A DNA stretch of 64,000 bases from Roridomyces roridus (Eukaryota > Basidiomycota > Agaricomycetes > Agaricales > Mycenaceae), in the NCBI GenBank assembly GCA_029378245.1, contig JARKIF010000028.1:682001-746000 (forward strand), in the 5' to 3' direction. The notes below the pieces were generated by a model, which was given only the letters and a program-made list of their open reading frames with translations, had not been told where the DNA came from and did not search any database. Made by a program: the position numbers and the translations under genes. Position 1 is the stretch's first letter; each line of letters starts with the position of its first letter. Shown piece after piece: positions 1 through 11,330 of the stretch.

Positions 1-3000
1 CGGGACGCTGGTTTCGGTTCGGAGAAGACGACGGTAAAAGGGGCTTGGAGGACGGCGCCCAAGTACAACAGGACCTAGTCACACGCAACGTTAGCATTGC
101 TCGTATGGTCCACGTGGCACAACTGGGTGGTGATAACGGGGTCCAGTCAGCCGAAAAAGCTGGAGACACTGCGCGTAGCGGTGGACGTCCGTCATTGAGT
201 CTGAGGGGTGGGGTGGAGCAGGACTGGATGAGAGCTAAGAGCCAGGCAATGGTAGGGTCTGACGCGGCGCCTGTGTGTGAGTTCGACTGCTGAGGGCAGA
301 ACCGATGGAGACGCACACCCCAAAACCCCAAACAATCAAGACCCGATCGCCCGGTCGCAGAAGTGGTCTCGTTCCGTCATCCAAGTCTCGAATATCGAGT
401 TACGACCCACTGGTCAGGAGGAAAGATTGGTGGGTATGCGCACCTGCCACCAAGAAACATTAACAGTCCAAGTGAGACAGCCCGACATACTCTGCGGGTA
501 TCCGTGAGATCGCAATAGGACGAAGACGAGTCGTTACACGCACTGGACGCCTCTAGGGCCAGTTATTGACAAGTCGTCTATCGTCAATGTAGAGTCACGT
601 CCTTGACATCGTTGTGAGCGGCCACCACAAGGGCTGGGTTGTCGATGGCGGATTCTTGAGAGACATCAAGCGGGTGGTAGATGGTAGATGGTCGTTCCGT
701 GCAGGAGATGTCGGATCATTTCTCGGCAGCTTCTCTCTCGTCCCATCATCTCCACCTCTCGCCGACTCTGGACTGCGGGCTCCTGCAGGCTCCCGGATCT
801 TTCTAGCTGCAGAATAGCTAACAGCACAATGGATACACTCGCACGACTTGCGCACGACACTAGCTCGAGACCTGACATCAATCTCCTTGAAATCCATGCT
901 CCCGGGTATCCCGGCGCTAGGATGGTCTGTTAACCTCAAGAAGGCTTACTCGACAAGACATTGCCTCGCGATTCTTGCCTGCAGAGGTCCGAGGGCGGGA
1001 GAGGGCGGCGTTGGACTGTAGTAGTAAGTGCGTGCCACTGTTCACAATATGTCTACTTACCAACTAGCCTTCGAGTCAATGAGCTCTCGACGCTGCTGGG
1101 TCGACTACTCTTACTTGCGCAAATACTGCCTCATTGCTACCACTGCAAGGGAGCACTCGGTCGATCTGCGCCTCGTTTTCGTCCGTAGCGAGGTGCACTT
1201 TGGACCGACATTCCTGATTCAAAGCTGTCGGAAAAAAGTGGTTTGACTTGCAACGGATTGGACTGGAATGTGGCCTTCAGACCACTTCCAAGGTGTTCAA
1301 AGCCTCGGCATAGAGGCTTCCAACGTGTCCCAAGCCACTGGAAGGGAGAATAAGGGTTCCAACCACTCTGAAGTTTTGTCCCGAGTTCCAAGTAGTTGCA
1401 GGCCAGGCTGATCAAACCCGGGATCAGCCCAATCAACAGCTCCGAGATAAGCCATCATGTTGATATGATCACACAAGGTGGTTCGACTTTTTACGCTCGA
1501 CAATCAGCTGCTTTTCACGAATTGGACCGCAACCGGTAGCTCGAACAAGCTACAAAACTCAGGTCATGACCCGTGGAGTTTTTACACACGTACATACACG
1601 TGTGACGTAGCTTTACCGTAACTTGCTGGAGTGGTGGAGTAAATTGACCCAGTGGAAGAGAGGAACTTATCAAAGCTGATACCCAATTGCTCATTGCAGT
1701 GATCCGTCCCCGGCAGATTCAGGTGTGAGATTCCTTGTTTTTGATGGCCTTTGACACGGGTGCTTGAAAGTGTTTGTAATAATGCTGTTTGTTTGAAAGT
1801 GGTTGCAACATTCTGACCTGTGCGTAGCAAGCCACGGTTAGGATTACGACCTTGAAACGGCTTGGAACAGGGCTCCAGCCAGTCCAAGCCAATTTTGATT
1901 TTTCCGACAGCGGGGAAGTATCGGAAAAGCTGGGAAGCAGAGATGTTTGTGCTGACTTGTCAGCGTCGTCCTCTTCTGAGGCTGCTGTGAATACATACGT
2001 GCGTGCCTTTTCCATTTCCTCCTGGCACACCACCCCATTTTAACGGTCCATAGTTCTCAAGTTTCAACACCCTCTTCGTCCGCGCCCTTCCGTCACACGA
2101 CCCCTCTCATCGTCTCCGTCGCCACGGTGCATAGTGGACGAGGGTTCGCGCGGACTCGGCCCTTGTAGGCATCAACAACTTCGAGAAGGGTACCTTAATC
2201 AGTGTCGGCCGAGTGAGCCTTCGCATTGAGCGTTGGGTTATCGGAGAGGAAGAAGTGCAGGGAGCGAATTCAAGTACGTTTTTCTCTCTTTCTTGAGAGA
2301 GGATCTGAATTACTATGCAGGAACATTCGATCCAGCCACGGTTAATTTCCGACAATCGCGGACTGTGTCGGCTGGAATTTAGTTCTCCATTCTGAATACG
2401 AATGATCTGGGTGCGTTTTCCTCTTTAAATATGAGGGAATATTTGAATTAATTTGTGGAAGGGATCGATCGCAACCTTGGGAAAGCCAGGTTGTGTGAAT
2501 CGCACCCAAATCTCTTGACGACCTTCGCGAAGGGCGACGACTAATGCCAGGAATGCTGCTCAGCTTCCCAAATCCTAACAGGGAGCATCCGCTCAAATCC
2601 ATCTGTAGTCTGCGGTGGTGTGCAGGTCTGTACATGCGCGGTGCGGATTGGATTGAGTCTTGACGGCTGTCGGCCTCTACACTATTCATTCAACCAAGGG
2701 CGGCGACGGCCAAGTGACAAGACTCCTGAAGACTCAGCAAAAACGGCCGTCCGTGATGCCCATCCGACGTCTCATTCTTCACAATTTCTCCTCGCCGCCT
2801 ACATTGCAACCCTCACCACTTTCCTCCACATCAGAGCTCGCGTAGCTGGTATCGGCCCGGGTCTCATCCACTTCTCTTTCTCCTCTGCTGGCTACTCTGT
2901 ACTCGGCATGGCTGTGTCGAGTCAACTAACCTGAAGTCTTCCTCGGCTGGCAGATTTTTTTGCCAACTTCATCGGGATTCGGCGAATTGAACTGTCAAGC

Positions 3001-3964
3001 TTCAAGTTTCACCCATCGCGCTCCAAGCGCGAGCTGGCGTCCAGATGAAATAACGCAACACGATGACTTAGGGCGTGAGTCATGAACATTCCGCCCCGCC
3101 GCCTAATCTCACAGAAATTCAGATAACCAGGTCGCGTTGATCACGACTCGGGCTTCAGCTCTGTCCCGCCCTCGGAACGCCTTTTTGAGATCGGCTGGGT
3201 GTCATACTTCGCCCCAATACGTGGGCGCTCTCCCACCCCCGAGATCTTTCTCTCACCATCTGCCTACATGCATGGTCTTACTGATCGGACGGACGTGTTT
3301 ACAGGACCACGGTCGACCAATGGAATGCAACTGGAATCCAAGCGAGTCGGAACCCAAGATCTTATTAAGAGCCCTTCGTGGTCAGTCCCAGCCCAGTACG
3401 GATTCGGAGAAGGTGCAGATGCGGATTCAGTGTGCTTGGCATTTTGAGACTGTGAGTTGATTCGAGTACAGACTGAGTAGTACTCAATCCTGAATTTGGT
3501 TCGTTGACTCCCACTTTGAACAATCTGTCATCGAAGCCGAACCAAAACATGACCGTGATTTGGGATGACAACAACCTTGTGTCTCGCATATCCAATACCC
3601 TGGCTCACTTTGACTCCTTCATTCAGCCAGTTTCCGACTTCTGGCATGCCTGGACCAACCATCCCGTCTCTGGCACTTTACCGACAGCCGCATACGTGCA
3701 CCGGGCTCGAGCTTTTCTCTCCCCAACAGTTCTTCGTTCTCGACAATATGCAGTAGTTGTGTGAGTACACTTTCCTTTCTCATCTTCTCCCCCGTGCGTA
3801 GGAATCGGTGGGATTCAAAAGCTTATGTCCTCGTCCCAGTGTCGGACCATTGTTTTGGCGGTAGAATTCAAGGAGGGCTATCACCTCAATTATGGACGTT
3901 CAGCAACCAGAATTCACAATTAGAAATCCAATATTCAAACATGTGGTATGTATCAACGATCCAA
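1..3964. other. gene-free stretch, no supportable CDS
   Basis: I find no ORF with recognisable domains or a consistent chain of exons here. Open frames are all shorter than about 115 codons and overlap on both strands. Positions about 600-960 resemble 26.4-26.8 kb, with the shared word CGAGACCTGACATCAATCTC, so part of the stretch is dispersed repeat. Confidence 0.5.
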
Positions 3965-4727
3965 CTAGTCACAATCTTCATAGGCATCAATGGAGTTGTT
4001 GTATAAGATGACGATTTCAGCCAGGATGTCCTGTGTCGGGGATTTGAGGTCGTCCTAGATGCATAGGCAGATCAAAGTCTGGGTGACGATGGCCCACTGA
4101 GGTTACTTACTGGCATCACGGAAATTAGCTCAATCCAGAAGGCGGGTACACTGACATTGAGGTTTTTCAGATCCTGAAGAATGATGGCCGGAAAACCAGG
4201 GACTGGAAGCGCAGCCTGAAAGCAATTTGATTAGACCTCGAGGCGACGAACAAATGAACAACTCACAAAGCCGGCCTTCTTGTCAATAATATCGGTCAAC
4301 GCGCCGAAGATTGGGGCTTGCAAGGGCTCGAGGGAGGTGAGGATTGCGTTTCCGTCAGCTTCACTGATCGGCAGGGGAAGAGTCTTCCAGACACTAATAT
4401 CAGCCAATGTTCGCAGTCAAATTGCTGAGGGGAAGCATTCACCTTTATATCGGCCGTGCACTTGTTAAGAGTAGGTATAAACTGCTTGACTGAGGCGTCA
4501 ATTTTCTGGGAGAGGTTATTTGAAGTATTGATGGAGCAAAATACTCCTACCCGGGCACCATAGAGACCTGTTTGAGGGAAGTCATCGATTTGGTTGTAGA
4601 GGGAGGTGAGCTCGGATAACGTGGTGGCAATATCAGCCTCAAGCTGGGCCAGAGTCCCTTTGGCCGGCATTGTGAAGCCGGTCGCAATGAGAGAGGCCAA
4701 GGCGAGGAAGCGGGAGATCTGAACCAT
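3965..4727 (-). CDS. HsbA-like hydrophobic surface-binding secreted protein
   Basis: This is a small secreted protein of the hydrophobic surface-binding protein A type. In other fungi, HsbA binds hydrophobic surfaces and recruits hydrolytic enzymes. The ATG at 4727 starts a signal peptide (hydrophobic segment to about residue 20, ending near TMPAKG). It is followed by helical sequence rich in Leu, Thr and Ser, with the family-like stretch NLSQKIDASVKQFIP. Introns read at 4384-4442, 4216-4266 and 4055-4110 keep one frame to a TAG at 3965-3967, giving about 183-198 residues, near the usual family size. A 45-base GT-AG segment at 4506-4550 is in frame and could be spliced or retained. Retention reads well (INTSNNLSQ), so it may not be an intron. 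The assignment rests on overall pattern, not a catalytic motif. Confidence 0.75.
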
Positions 4728-5904
4728 TGTAGTGGATGGATGGGTTCACAAGGTCAGTCTGGTGGATTTTATACCCTAAGAGGAAACATGTGTATTCTTG
4801 TGCAAATTTTCCAGCCTGAGGTCGGAGCCGGATTCTGATTTGATTATGATCAACTGGCCCCGATCCACAAGTGCTTCTCACAGACAGAAAGATGCGCTGC
4901 GATGTCCGATTCCCGCTATAGAAATGATGAGACTGAATGAGCGCCGCGTTGGCATCTAATTAGTGGCTGCTCAGCGCTCAACTGAGATGGCGATACAGCT
5001 TTGACGTATTCCATTGTCCTCTGGCATAAGTGCATCACATCATTTTGGTCAGTCGTTTGAGGTTGCGGGTTCATGACTTCGAACACTTCCAAAAGATTTC
5101 AACCATGTTTTTCATTGGTTTGGCCTTCAACCATGTTTTCGTTTCTTTGGTTTGGCGAACTACGTCCTGTCCCTGCTTTATTTTCTTATTTGCACACCTA
5201 CAACAAATTGCAAACATCACCGGGTACGGTGTCGGGCATGATACTGATTTCAGAACTTCTCTGCGGGAGCAGAACAAGAGCCGGAATCCAGGCACTGCCG
5301 CACTTCCACACATCAGATAGGGATATCAAGGGGCACAGATGAGCGGGAAGCGGGGACATTGTGCAACCCACGGACGTTGGGCGCCGTGTGGCATTATCCA
5401 AAAATTACCACAAAATCCCATGCTCTAAGAAGAGCCGAAATGCCAGTGAGCGAGACATTTGCATCATAATCCAGGACCATCCTCTGATCATGATCTTTCA
5501 TAGTGGTATGCACACTTCTGACGCGATGAGAATCGGGCATGATATTGAGTTATCAGAACCCTGCGGGAAGCGGACCCGGGGTGAAATACACAGCACTTCA
5601 CATTGAAAAGATGGGAGAGTGATGGCAGGAACATTGACACGGACACTGGCATCCGAATCCTGCGGGAAGATGTTTTGACGGCGGTACTTGCTACCTGGTC
5701 CGAATCGTGTAAATAGTATTTCCCTTGCCCGAGGACAACACTGAGTTTTTTGGTTCACTTGGTCAACCCAGTATTATAATTGATCTTTATTCAGAGCAAT
5801 AAATTTTCTCTGTCCCTCCATACAAGTGACAAACATAGAAATGAATTCCGAATTGAGCGCTGCAGCACCCTAAAGGAATATAGAAACAGCAGAGCATAGC
5901 GGGT
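4728..5904. other. intergenic, no gene seen
   Basis: This is the 5' side of the HsbA-like gene and the 3' side of the FAD oxidase gene. Short open frames on both strands show no domain and no exon chain. Two stretches near 5240 and 5535 share GGGCATGATA.TGA.TT.TCAGAA, followed by CTGCGGGA, suggesting a local partial duplication. Confidence 0.4.
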
Positions 5905-8342
5905 TTAGATATCCGGATAACAGTCATACCGCTCATTCCCACTACCTAGCCATCCCACTGCAAACCAGTGTTAGTCCAATGAGTCTCACAACATTGAAAT
6001 GAGCTCACCACACTGCCAACAATCCAAAAGATGGTTTGGGTCGCTGCACACATTCAATTAGCTGGCCTGTGTACAGAGATGTCAGCCAAGCACGTACTAT
6101 TTTGTCTTGATCGCCAGTAGACGGGGGTAATTGCTTCCCCAAAAAGATTCTGTGCATTCCAAGTAAATACGGAACAGACGCGAATGAACCAAGTCCCGAC
6201 CTTGCCAGTTTGGTTCAAACACATCTGCTTCATTCTATACGGTGTGGATTTGTGTTAGATATAGTTCACAACATCTGCAAGGGACATACCACATACGCCC
6301 CCGACAATGGTGCCAACAGTCTCAGACCACTGGCCACCGCTGTCAAGTTCTTGTATTTCCCCTCTATCTCTGCAGCTGTGGTGTTGAAATCCCATGTTTT
6401 GCCAATGGCCACCTGCATTCATTCAGACTTTGAGGCCTCTAAGAATGCTACCATGACTTACATGCCAAAGAGAGTTGTACCTAGGTCTCAAAATGAGCAC
6501 AGGTAGGAAATCAGGTGTTTGACATACCAAGCTGGGTTCACACTTGTACTGCCCTGATCTCCGTGCAGCCACGGCGTTGTACCGAATACAACAGCAAGGT
6601 CAACCAAATTTACCGCAGCGTCAACAGTTTTCACAAGGTCCACCCGCTGGTCTGCACTCTTGAAGTTGGTTGAGGGGATGAGTCGCGAAGCCGCGGTGAG
6701 CGGGACACCATCTGGCTAGAATGACCTGTATAGCTAATGAATGGCAGCAACAAGCGGACGCACAACATGTATGGCAAAGACAAAGTTGTTAAAGAAGGCT
6801 TCATACGTGGACTCGACGGCCATGGTGAAGGAACTGCCTGTCAGGTTGCCAGTGATAAATGTGCGGAGAGAATCCATTGAGGCTTTTGCTTCATCGGGCG
6901 AGAGGAGAATGTTGCCGAGGACAAGTCCGCCCGCAGGCTGGTAATTTACATCAGTGTATGAGGAGCATCTTGGAGCTGTGACGTACAAAGATGTAGACAC
7001 CCCAACCTAGTTGAGCCCACTGCAACGCGTTATCTGCAGCAAACTGCAGAACAGCAAGTCTCTGCCCCGGAACAGTGGCATTAAAAGTTGCAAGCACGCT
7101 ACCCTCATTAGCACGATGGCAGAGAAAATACAGAGACTCACGCGTTGATCCCCGTCTGTTCAAACACCTTGGTCGTCATCCCAAGCACAACTCCAAAAGT
7201 TCCACCTCCACCGCCCTTTAAGGCCCAGAAGATATCGGTATTCTGACACCCATTTGCCCAAAGATGCGCCCCACTCGGTGTGACCACCTCAAACTCGAGT
7301 GCTCGGTCAGCTGCTAGACCGTAGACGTTCGAGAGGATTCCATGACCGCCCCCTTGCACATACCCGCCAGCTACACCAACGGTGAGGTCCCCACCAGTAG
7401 GGATGGTTAGGTTGAGGTTGTGCATAGAAACAAAGGCAAGTAGGTCGGAGTAGGTCACGCCAGCCTTGAGCACATTCAACGAACGTTCAAATAAGTCGGT
7501 GACTGTAGACTTACGCCCACGGTGACTGCATTTTCTTTGGCGCCGCCTGTTGCGCAGCCGGTGGGTAGGAATTGCGGGTTGTGTTCAATTGTTTTGAGAC
7601 TGTTGACCTGGGAAAATTGAACACAAGAATCAAAAAAGAGGGATTCACACTGACCCATAAAGCGAGTGCCCCGGGCCCGGCGCTCCTTCCCTTGTAATCA
7701 TGCCCAGTATTCTTCACAACAAGCGGCACACCATAGGTTTTTGAGAATTCGAAACCCGCGAGGACGTCTTGTGCCGAAGAGACATTGATCTGAAGAATAA
7801 AATCAATGTTCAACCCTTTGATCACGCGATCACGCCGGTTATCTATTGCTTACAGCAAAGGGGGGAACGGATCCTTGGCTGCATGTCCGGTTTGGTGAAG
7901 TGAATGCGACGGGGTTTGTGGGTGCAGTTGAGTCCAGGAGGCATTGGGCGCCTGAACGTTGGCAGGTCTCCCATTGTGTCTAGCTATGTGTAAACGGCAT
8001 CCGGGAACGGTCAGAATGGAACACCCACATTGATGTACCCGCCCAGGTTCCCTGTGAGAGAGACTGCAAAAACCGTCAATGTAAAGAGGAGGTAACACTG
8101 TTCAACTGACAATGATCAAGATAGTTTTTTTGGACAACGGTGCACTCTTTGGCGTCAAATACACCATTGGTACCCGCAGAGGCAGAAGCAAAGCACGAGC
8201 GTGCAAATGGAGCCCCTTGGACGAGGCGCCCACCCACGGTTTTGTTCAGTGTAGCCCAGCAGGTGCTGGTCGGCACGCCACCCATGGCAGGGGCGCACAA
8301 TACCGCGGCGAGGATGAGGGAAGCCAGCATGTGTCCGGGCAT
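5905..8342 (-). CDS. secreted FAD-linked oxidoreductase, berberine-bridge (BBE) type
   Basis: A flavoprotein oxidase of the PCMH/BBE family, which uses covalently bound FAD to oxidise sugars, alcohols or alkaloid-like substrates. The ATG at 8342 begins a signal peptide (LASLILAAVLCAPAMGG). Spliced exons then give, in order, TQWETC...GAQCLLD, PLVVKNTGHDYKGRS (the FAD-domain segment with the histidine normally used for flavin linkage), GGGHGILS, WALKGGGGGTFGVV and the C-terminal BBE segment NEADVFEPNW, then FWGSNYPRLL, DPNHLLDCW and VGWLG. About a dozen short introns are needed, and the frame closes at TAA 5905-5907. Length is roughly 580-600 residues, normal for the family. I see no internal break, though exact borders of one or two early introns (around 8100 and 8000) are uncertain. 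The substrate cannot be told from sequence. Confidence 0.88.
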
Positions 8343-9344
8343 GAAAGAACGAGAATCACTCGAGTTTCTTCTTAAGTATTAGAAATAGGAATCACGATTG
8401 GTTCACACAGTCCCGCTTCTCAATATAGCTGCTGGGCCCGGGATCGTGATTCGTGACCGATCGAGGACCTGTCTCTGGGGAAATTCTCGCACTTTGACCG
8501 CAACCACAACAGTGGTGCATCTCAGTCGTGTACACCTGTATCCAATCACTTAAATAGAGCACGATACTTAAGTACATTACCTTCACACGGCCCGAGACCG
8601 GCTGCCGCGGCCAGAGCTGTAAACTTCCCCAGGAAATATCCACGCCGCACCTGGGATCGCGTGTGACAATCTTGCAATTTAAGCCATTGCTTCGATCTTT
8701 GCAAAGACCAAGTTAGAGCGGTTGCAACATCAGGGCATCCATCACATTCGTGTTTCCAGGAACCACGTCGATCACTGTGCCTTTCGCACAGAGAACTTGG
8801 TTTGAGCAGGCCATGATGTTGGCTTGCATTATACGTGTGCGATTTCATCTCAGTTGCAGCATGCATCAGGGTATCTATCACAGCCAAATGTCGTGATCCA
8901 GATTGTTTTACTAAGATTGTTCACGGAGCCACGTATGGCACATATACTGTGCAAAAATCCAAAATGGTCTGCAACCCGTTGGAAACAGTGTTTTGCATGT
9001 GCAACTGCATCTTTTTTGTGTGGTTCGCAACAAGTTTTGTGCGTGCTCACAACTCTCAAGGATTGGCTCGCATGTCTGGCTCGAGATGGTTGCATCTCTG
9101 CTGTGGCATGGTGACATCCTCACGGAACGTCCATCTCATTCACAAGGCAGGTCACTCACATATATCCCAGAAACAGTTGCATCAGTCCGACAAGCTGGTT
9201 GCATCAGACCGGTATGCAGTGGCATCCTTCGTGTACTGTGGTTATAACCAGTCGATGTCGCGGTTGCATCTCGTGGCCTTCACTGTCACATTTGCCTATC
9301 ATGAACAAACCTAGGAAATTTCCCAAGCTCTGAGAAATTCGGCA
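8343..9344. repeat. intergenic region with GTTGCATC-type motif array
   Basis: There is no supportable gene; the 159-codon plus-strand ORF at 8835-9314 has no recognisable domain. The stretch carries many variants of GTTGCATC in forward orientation (near 8863, 9008, 9090, 9176, 9203 and 9263). It also holds ATATACTGTGCAAAAAT near 8943, whose reverse complement occurs at about 15307-15323. See findings. Confidence 0.45.
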
Positions 9345-11009
9345 TCAATTTTCATCTTCGGATTCCTCCAGATGAGCGGTGAAAATGAGGACCGCTCTAC
9401 AATAGATATCTATGCCCCAGTTACCATCGTCCTCCATAATGCCCAGGTCCCCCAGAGCTTCCTCGGCCTCTCTTATCTCCTCGTCCTCATTGACGAAGAT
9501 CCCTGCGTCGCGTTCGGCGGCCACATTGGGGAACTCTGAGAAGTCCGGAGATGTTGGGTCGTTCGCTAATTCATCTGCTGGGGGAAGCCGCTCGCCTGGA
9601 TCTTCTCCATAAGCAGGGTCCGAGGCGGTCCGAATATCGTCGCCGGGGTCGCCTGTCCAGTAGCCACGATTGATAGCGCGAGTTTTGCTGAGCTGGTACA
9701 GAGCGATCGGAGTTTTATTCCCAGCTGTGCGGATTTTGTGATTATTCCACGACGATCGGGTCTCGTCCAACGAGTGCTGGATGCGAGGTTGAAAGATAAT
9801 ATAGAGGCAGACTCGATGTACCGCGCTCTCCATGTCGAGAAGGCCGGACTGCTCGAGATACGCGAAGATTTGACGATACAGCTCGAGTGTATCCTTTCGC
9901 ACATCTCTCCAGCCGCGCTCCATGCGGATGTTCTGAGTCGATCTAGCATCTGGTTTTAACGTCAGATCATCAATGAGATGATGATTCACGCACCTGCCGC
10001 GGAGATATGCCCTGTGGGAGACACCCCAGCGCTCCACCATCCTGCGCTCCACCCCGTTGTTCTCCTTCCCAAAATCACCCCGGCCTCTGCTAGGCCACCC
10101 AAATTCTGCCACAGCCGCCATCCAACAGGCCTCCACGGTGGCAGAGCGCTTGTTGTTAGAGCATTTGAGGTAGATGAATAGCCGTGAAAAGCCGTCTACG
10201 CAGCCGTGCACGTAAAAACCCCAAGGCCGGAGTTTCTCGTTACCATCGCCATGCCACAGGGCGTTAGCCCCGCGCACCCGATACGTTCGGCGCTTAATGA
10301 TTCCATTCCATCTGGAGAGCGAGTCATTTTGGGAGTGGGAATGGCGATTGAGAGCGTACCGAACAATCACACCGATCCCGTCAACACGCCACAGACTATC
10401 CTGCACTCTTTCCGACGGCAGATGGATTCCGATGGCCTCCAGATGCCCCATGACGATGGCACTCCCAGCTAAAGGGTGTTTGATCGAAATGTGAGCGACA
10501 AATCCGTCCAAATCAGAATCCGAAATTTCGGTAAATGGACGCCGGGCAGTCGAGATCCCAGCACGTTCCAGGTGATAGTAGATGGTTCGTCTCCGCACAC
10601 CCAGAGCCTCTGCAATGGACTCCCAAGAGTTGCCGAGGTCATGAAGCTCGGACGCCCGTCGCAGATCTAGGATGTATCGCGGCCGACCAGGACCTGGACC
10701 CCGGACCGTTGTGGTCCCAACGTTTCGAGGCGGCGCTGGTTGATCCTGAAACTCCTGGAGCGGCACCTGGACACTAAGAACCACAGAAATAAATTGGTTG
10801 ATGTCGTCCTGGTCGAGCCACGCGTCGTTTAGATTAGCGAAAAGGTAGTGAATCGCACTGAGCTGCCGGAGTGCACGCTCAACGGCAAACGGTTCCACGT
10901 TCGGCAGCGAGTCCACGACAAACTGAGCGTCACGTATCATTTTATCCGCGTGCATGAGAAAGGCGTGTGTCGGATCCTTGTGATGATTAGTCCAGCCGGA
11001 GGCAGCCAT
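9345..11009 (-). CDS. integrase-core (DD34/35E) protein with N-terminal HTH
   Basis: A retroviral-type integrase/transposase fold protein of the 'integrase core domain' family common in agaricomycetes. Residues 105-215 look like a resolvase/Tc1-like helix-turn-helix region (SWESIAEALGVRRRTIYYHL). The catalytic acids are D255 (LWHGDGNEKL), D312 (GDFGKENN) and E364 (NIRMERGW). An in-frame 51-base GT-AG intron at 9943-9993 removes residues between the last two acids and leaves RGRSTQNIRMER with a D-x34-E spacing, as expected for this family. The C-terminal tail is acidic. I chose ATG 11009 (MAASGW); an upstream in-frame ATG at 11225 adds 72 hydrophobic residues that look like untranslated sequence. 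All catalytic residues are present, so the gene may be active or recently so. Known relatives are described as transposase-derived; whether this copy is mobile or domesticated is not shown. Confidence 0.85.
   Translation of the reverse strand: MAASGWTNHHKDPTHAFLMHADKMIRDAQFVVDSLPNVEPFAVERALRQLSAIHYLFANLNDAWLDQDDINQFISVVLSVQVPLQEFQDQPAPPRNVGTTTVRGPGPGRPRYILDLRRASELHDLGNSWESIAEALGVRRRTIYYHLERAGISTARRPFTEISDSDLDGFVAHISIKHPLAGSAIVMGHLEAIGIHLPSERVQDSLWRVDGIGVIVRYALNRHSHSQNDSLSRWNGIIKRRTYRVRGANALWHGDGNEKLRPWGFYVHGCVDGFSRLFIYLKCSNNKRSATVEACWMAAVAEFGWPSRGRGDFGKENNGVERRMVERWGVSHRAYLRGRCVNHHLIDDLTLKPDARSTQNIRMERGWRDVRKDTLELYRQIFAYLEQSGLLDMESAVHRVCLYIIFQPRIQHSLDETRSSWNNHKIRTAGNKTPIALYQLSKTRAINRGYWTGDPGDDIRTASDPAYGEDPGERLPPADELANDPTSPDFSEFPNVAAERDAGIFVNEDEEIREAEEALGDLGIMEDDGNWGIDIYCRAVLIFTAHLEESEDEN
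9943..9993 (-). other. in-frame intron inside integrase catalytic core
   Basis: GT-AG segment of 51 bases, open in frame if retained. Splicing joins RG to RSTQN and restores the D-x34-E spacing of integrases. A 44-base alternative acceptor at 9950 would create an immediate stop. Confidence 0.65.
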
Positions 11010-11330
11010 GCTATCGCTAAGAAGGCCAAAGGATGGGATTTTGTGTTTTGTCAGATGAAGCAAACTTGCACAAGGGATAAATGAACAAGCTGTCGTCCAA
11101 AAGACTGGCAGCGACTCACAGGCGCACTTGAATGTCGAAAACGATGGAAGGAGGAAGAGAGATGGATTGATGACCAAATCTGATTGATATGAAACAACTA
11201 GTACAAGCTCGGGATTCGGCAGCATCGGTCAGCTGAAGCAGGTGTTTGGGCTGTGTTCTTGACCGAGTAATCTTTTTTGGTGCATGACTGCTCATTTTCT
11301 ATTCAACTCGTCCACTCGTCGGCTGGGAAA

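Noticed and set aside
8835..9314. 159-codon plus-strand ORF
   Set aside because: No domain or exon continuation, and it lies in a repeat-motif array; Cys/His-rich composition follows from the repeated GTTGCATC words.
11010..11225. N-terminal extension of the integrase
   Set aside because: The 72 extra residues are hydrophobic with no relation to the HTH-integrase architecture; ATG 11009 gives a better start.
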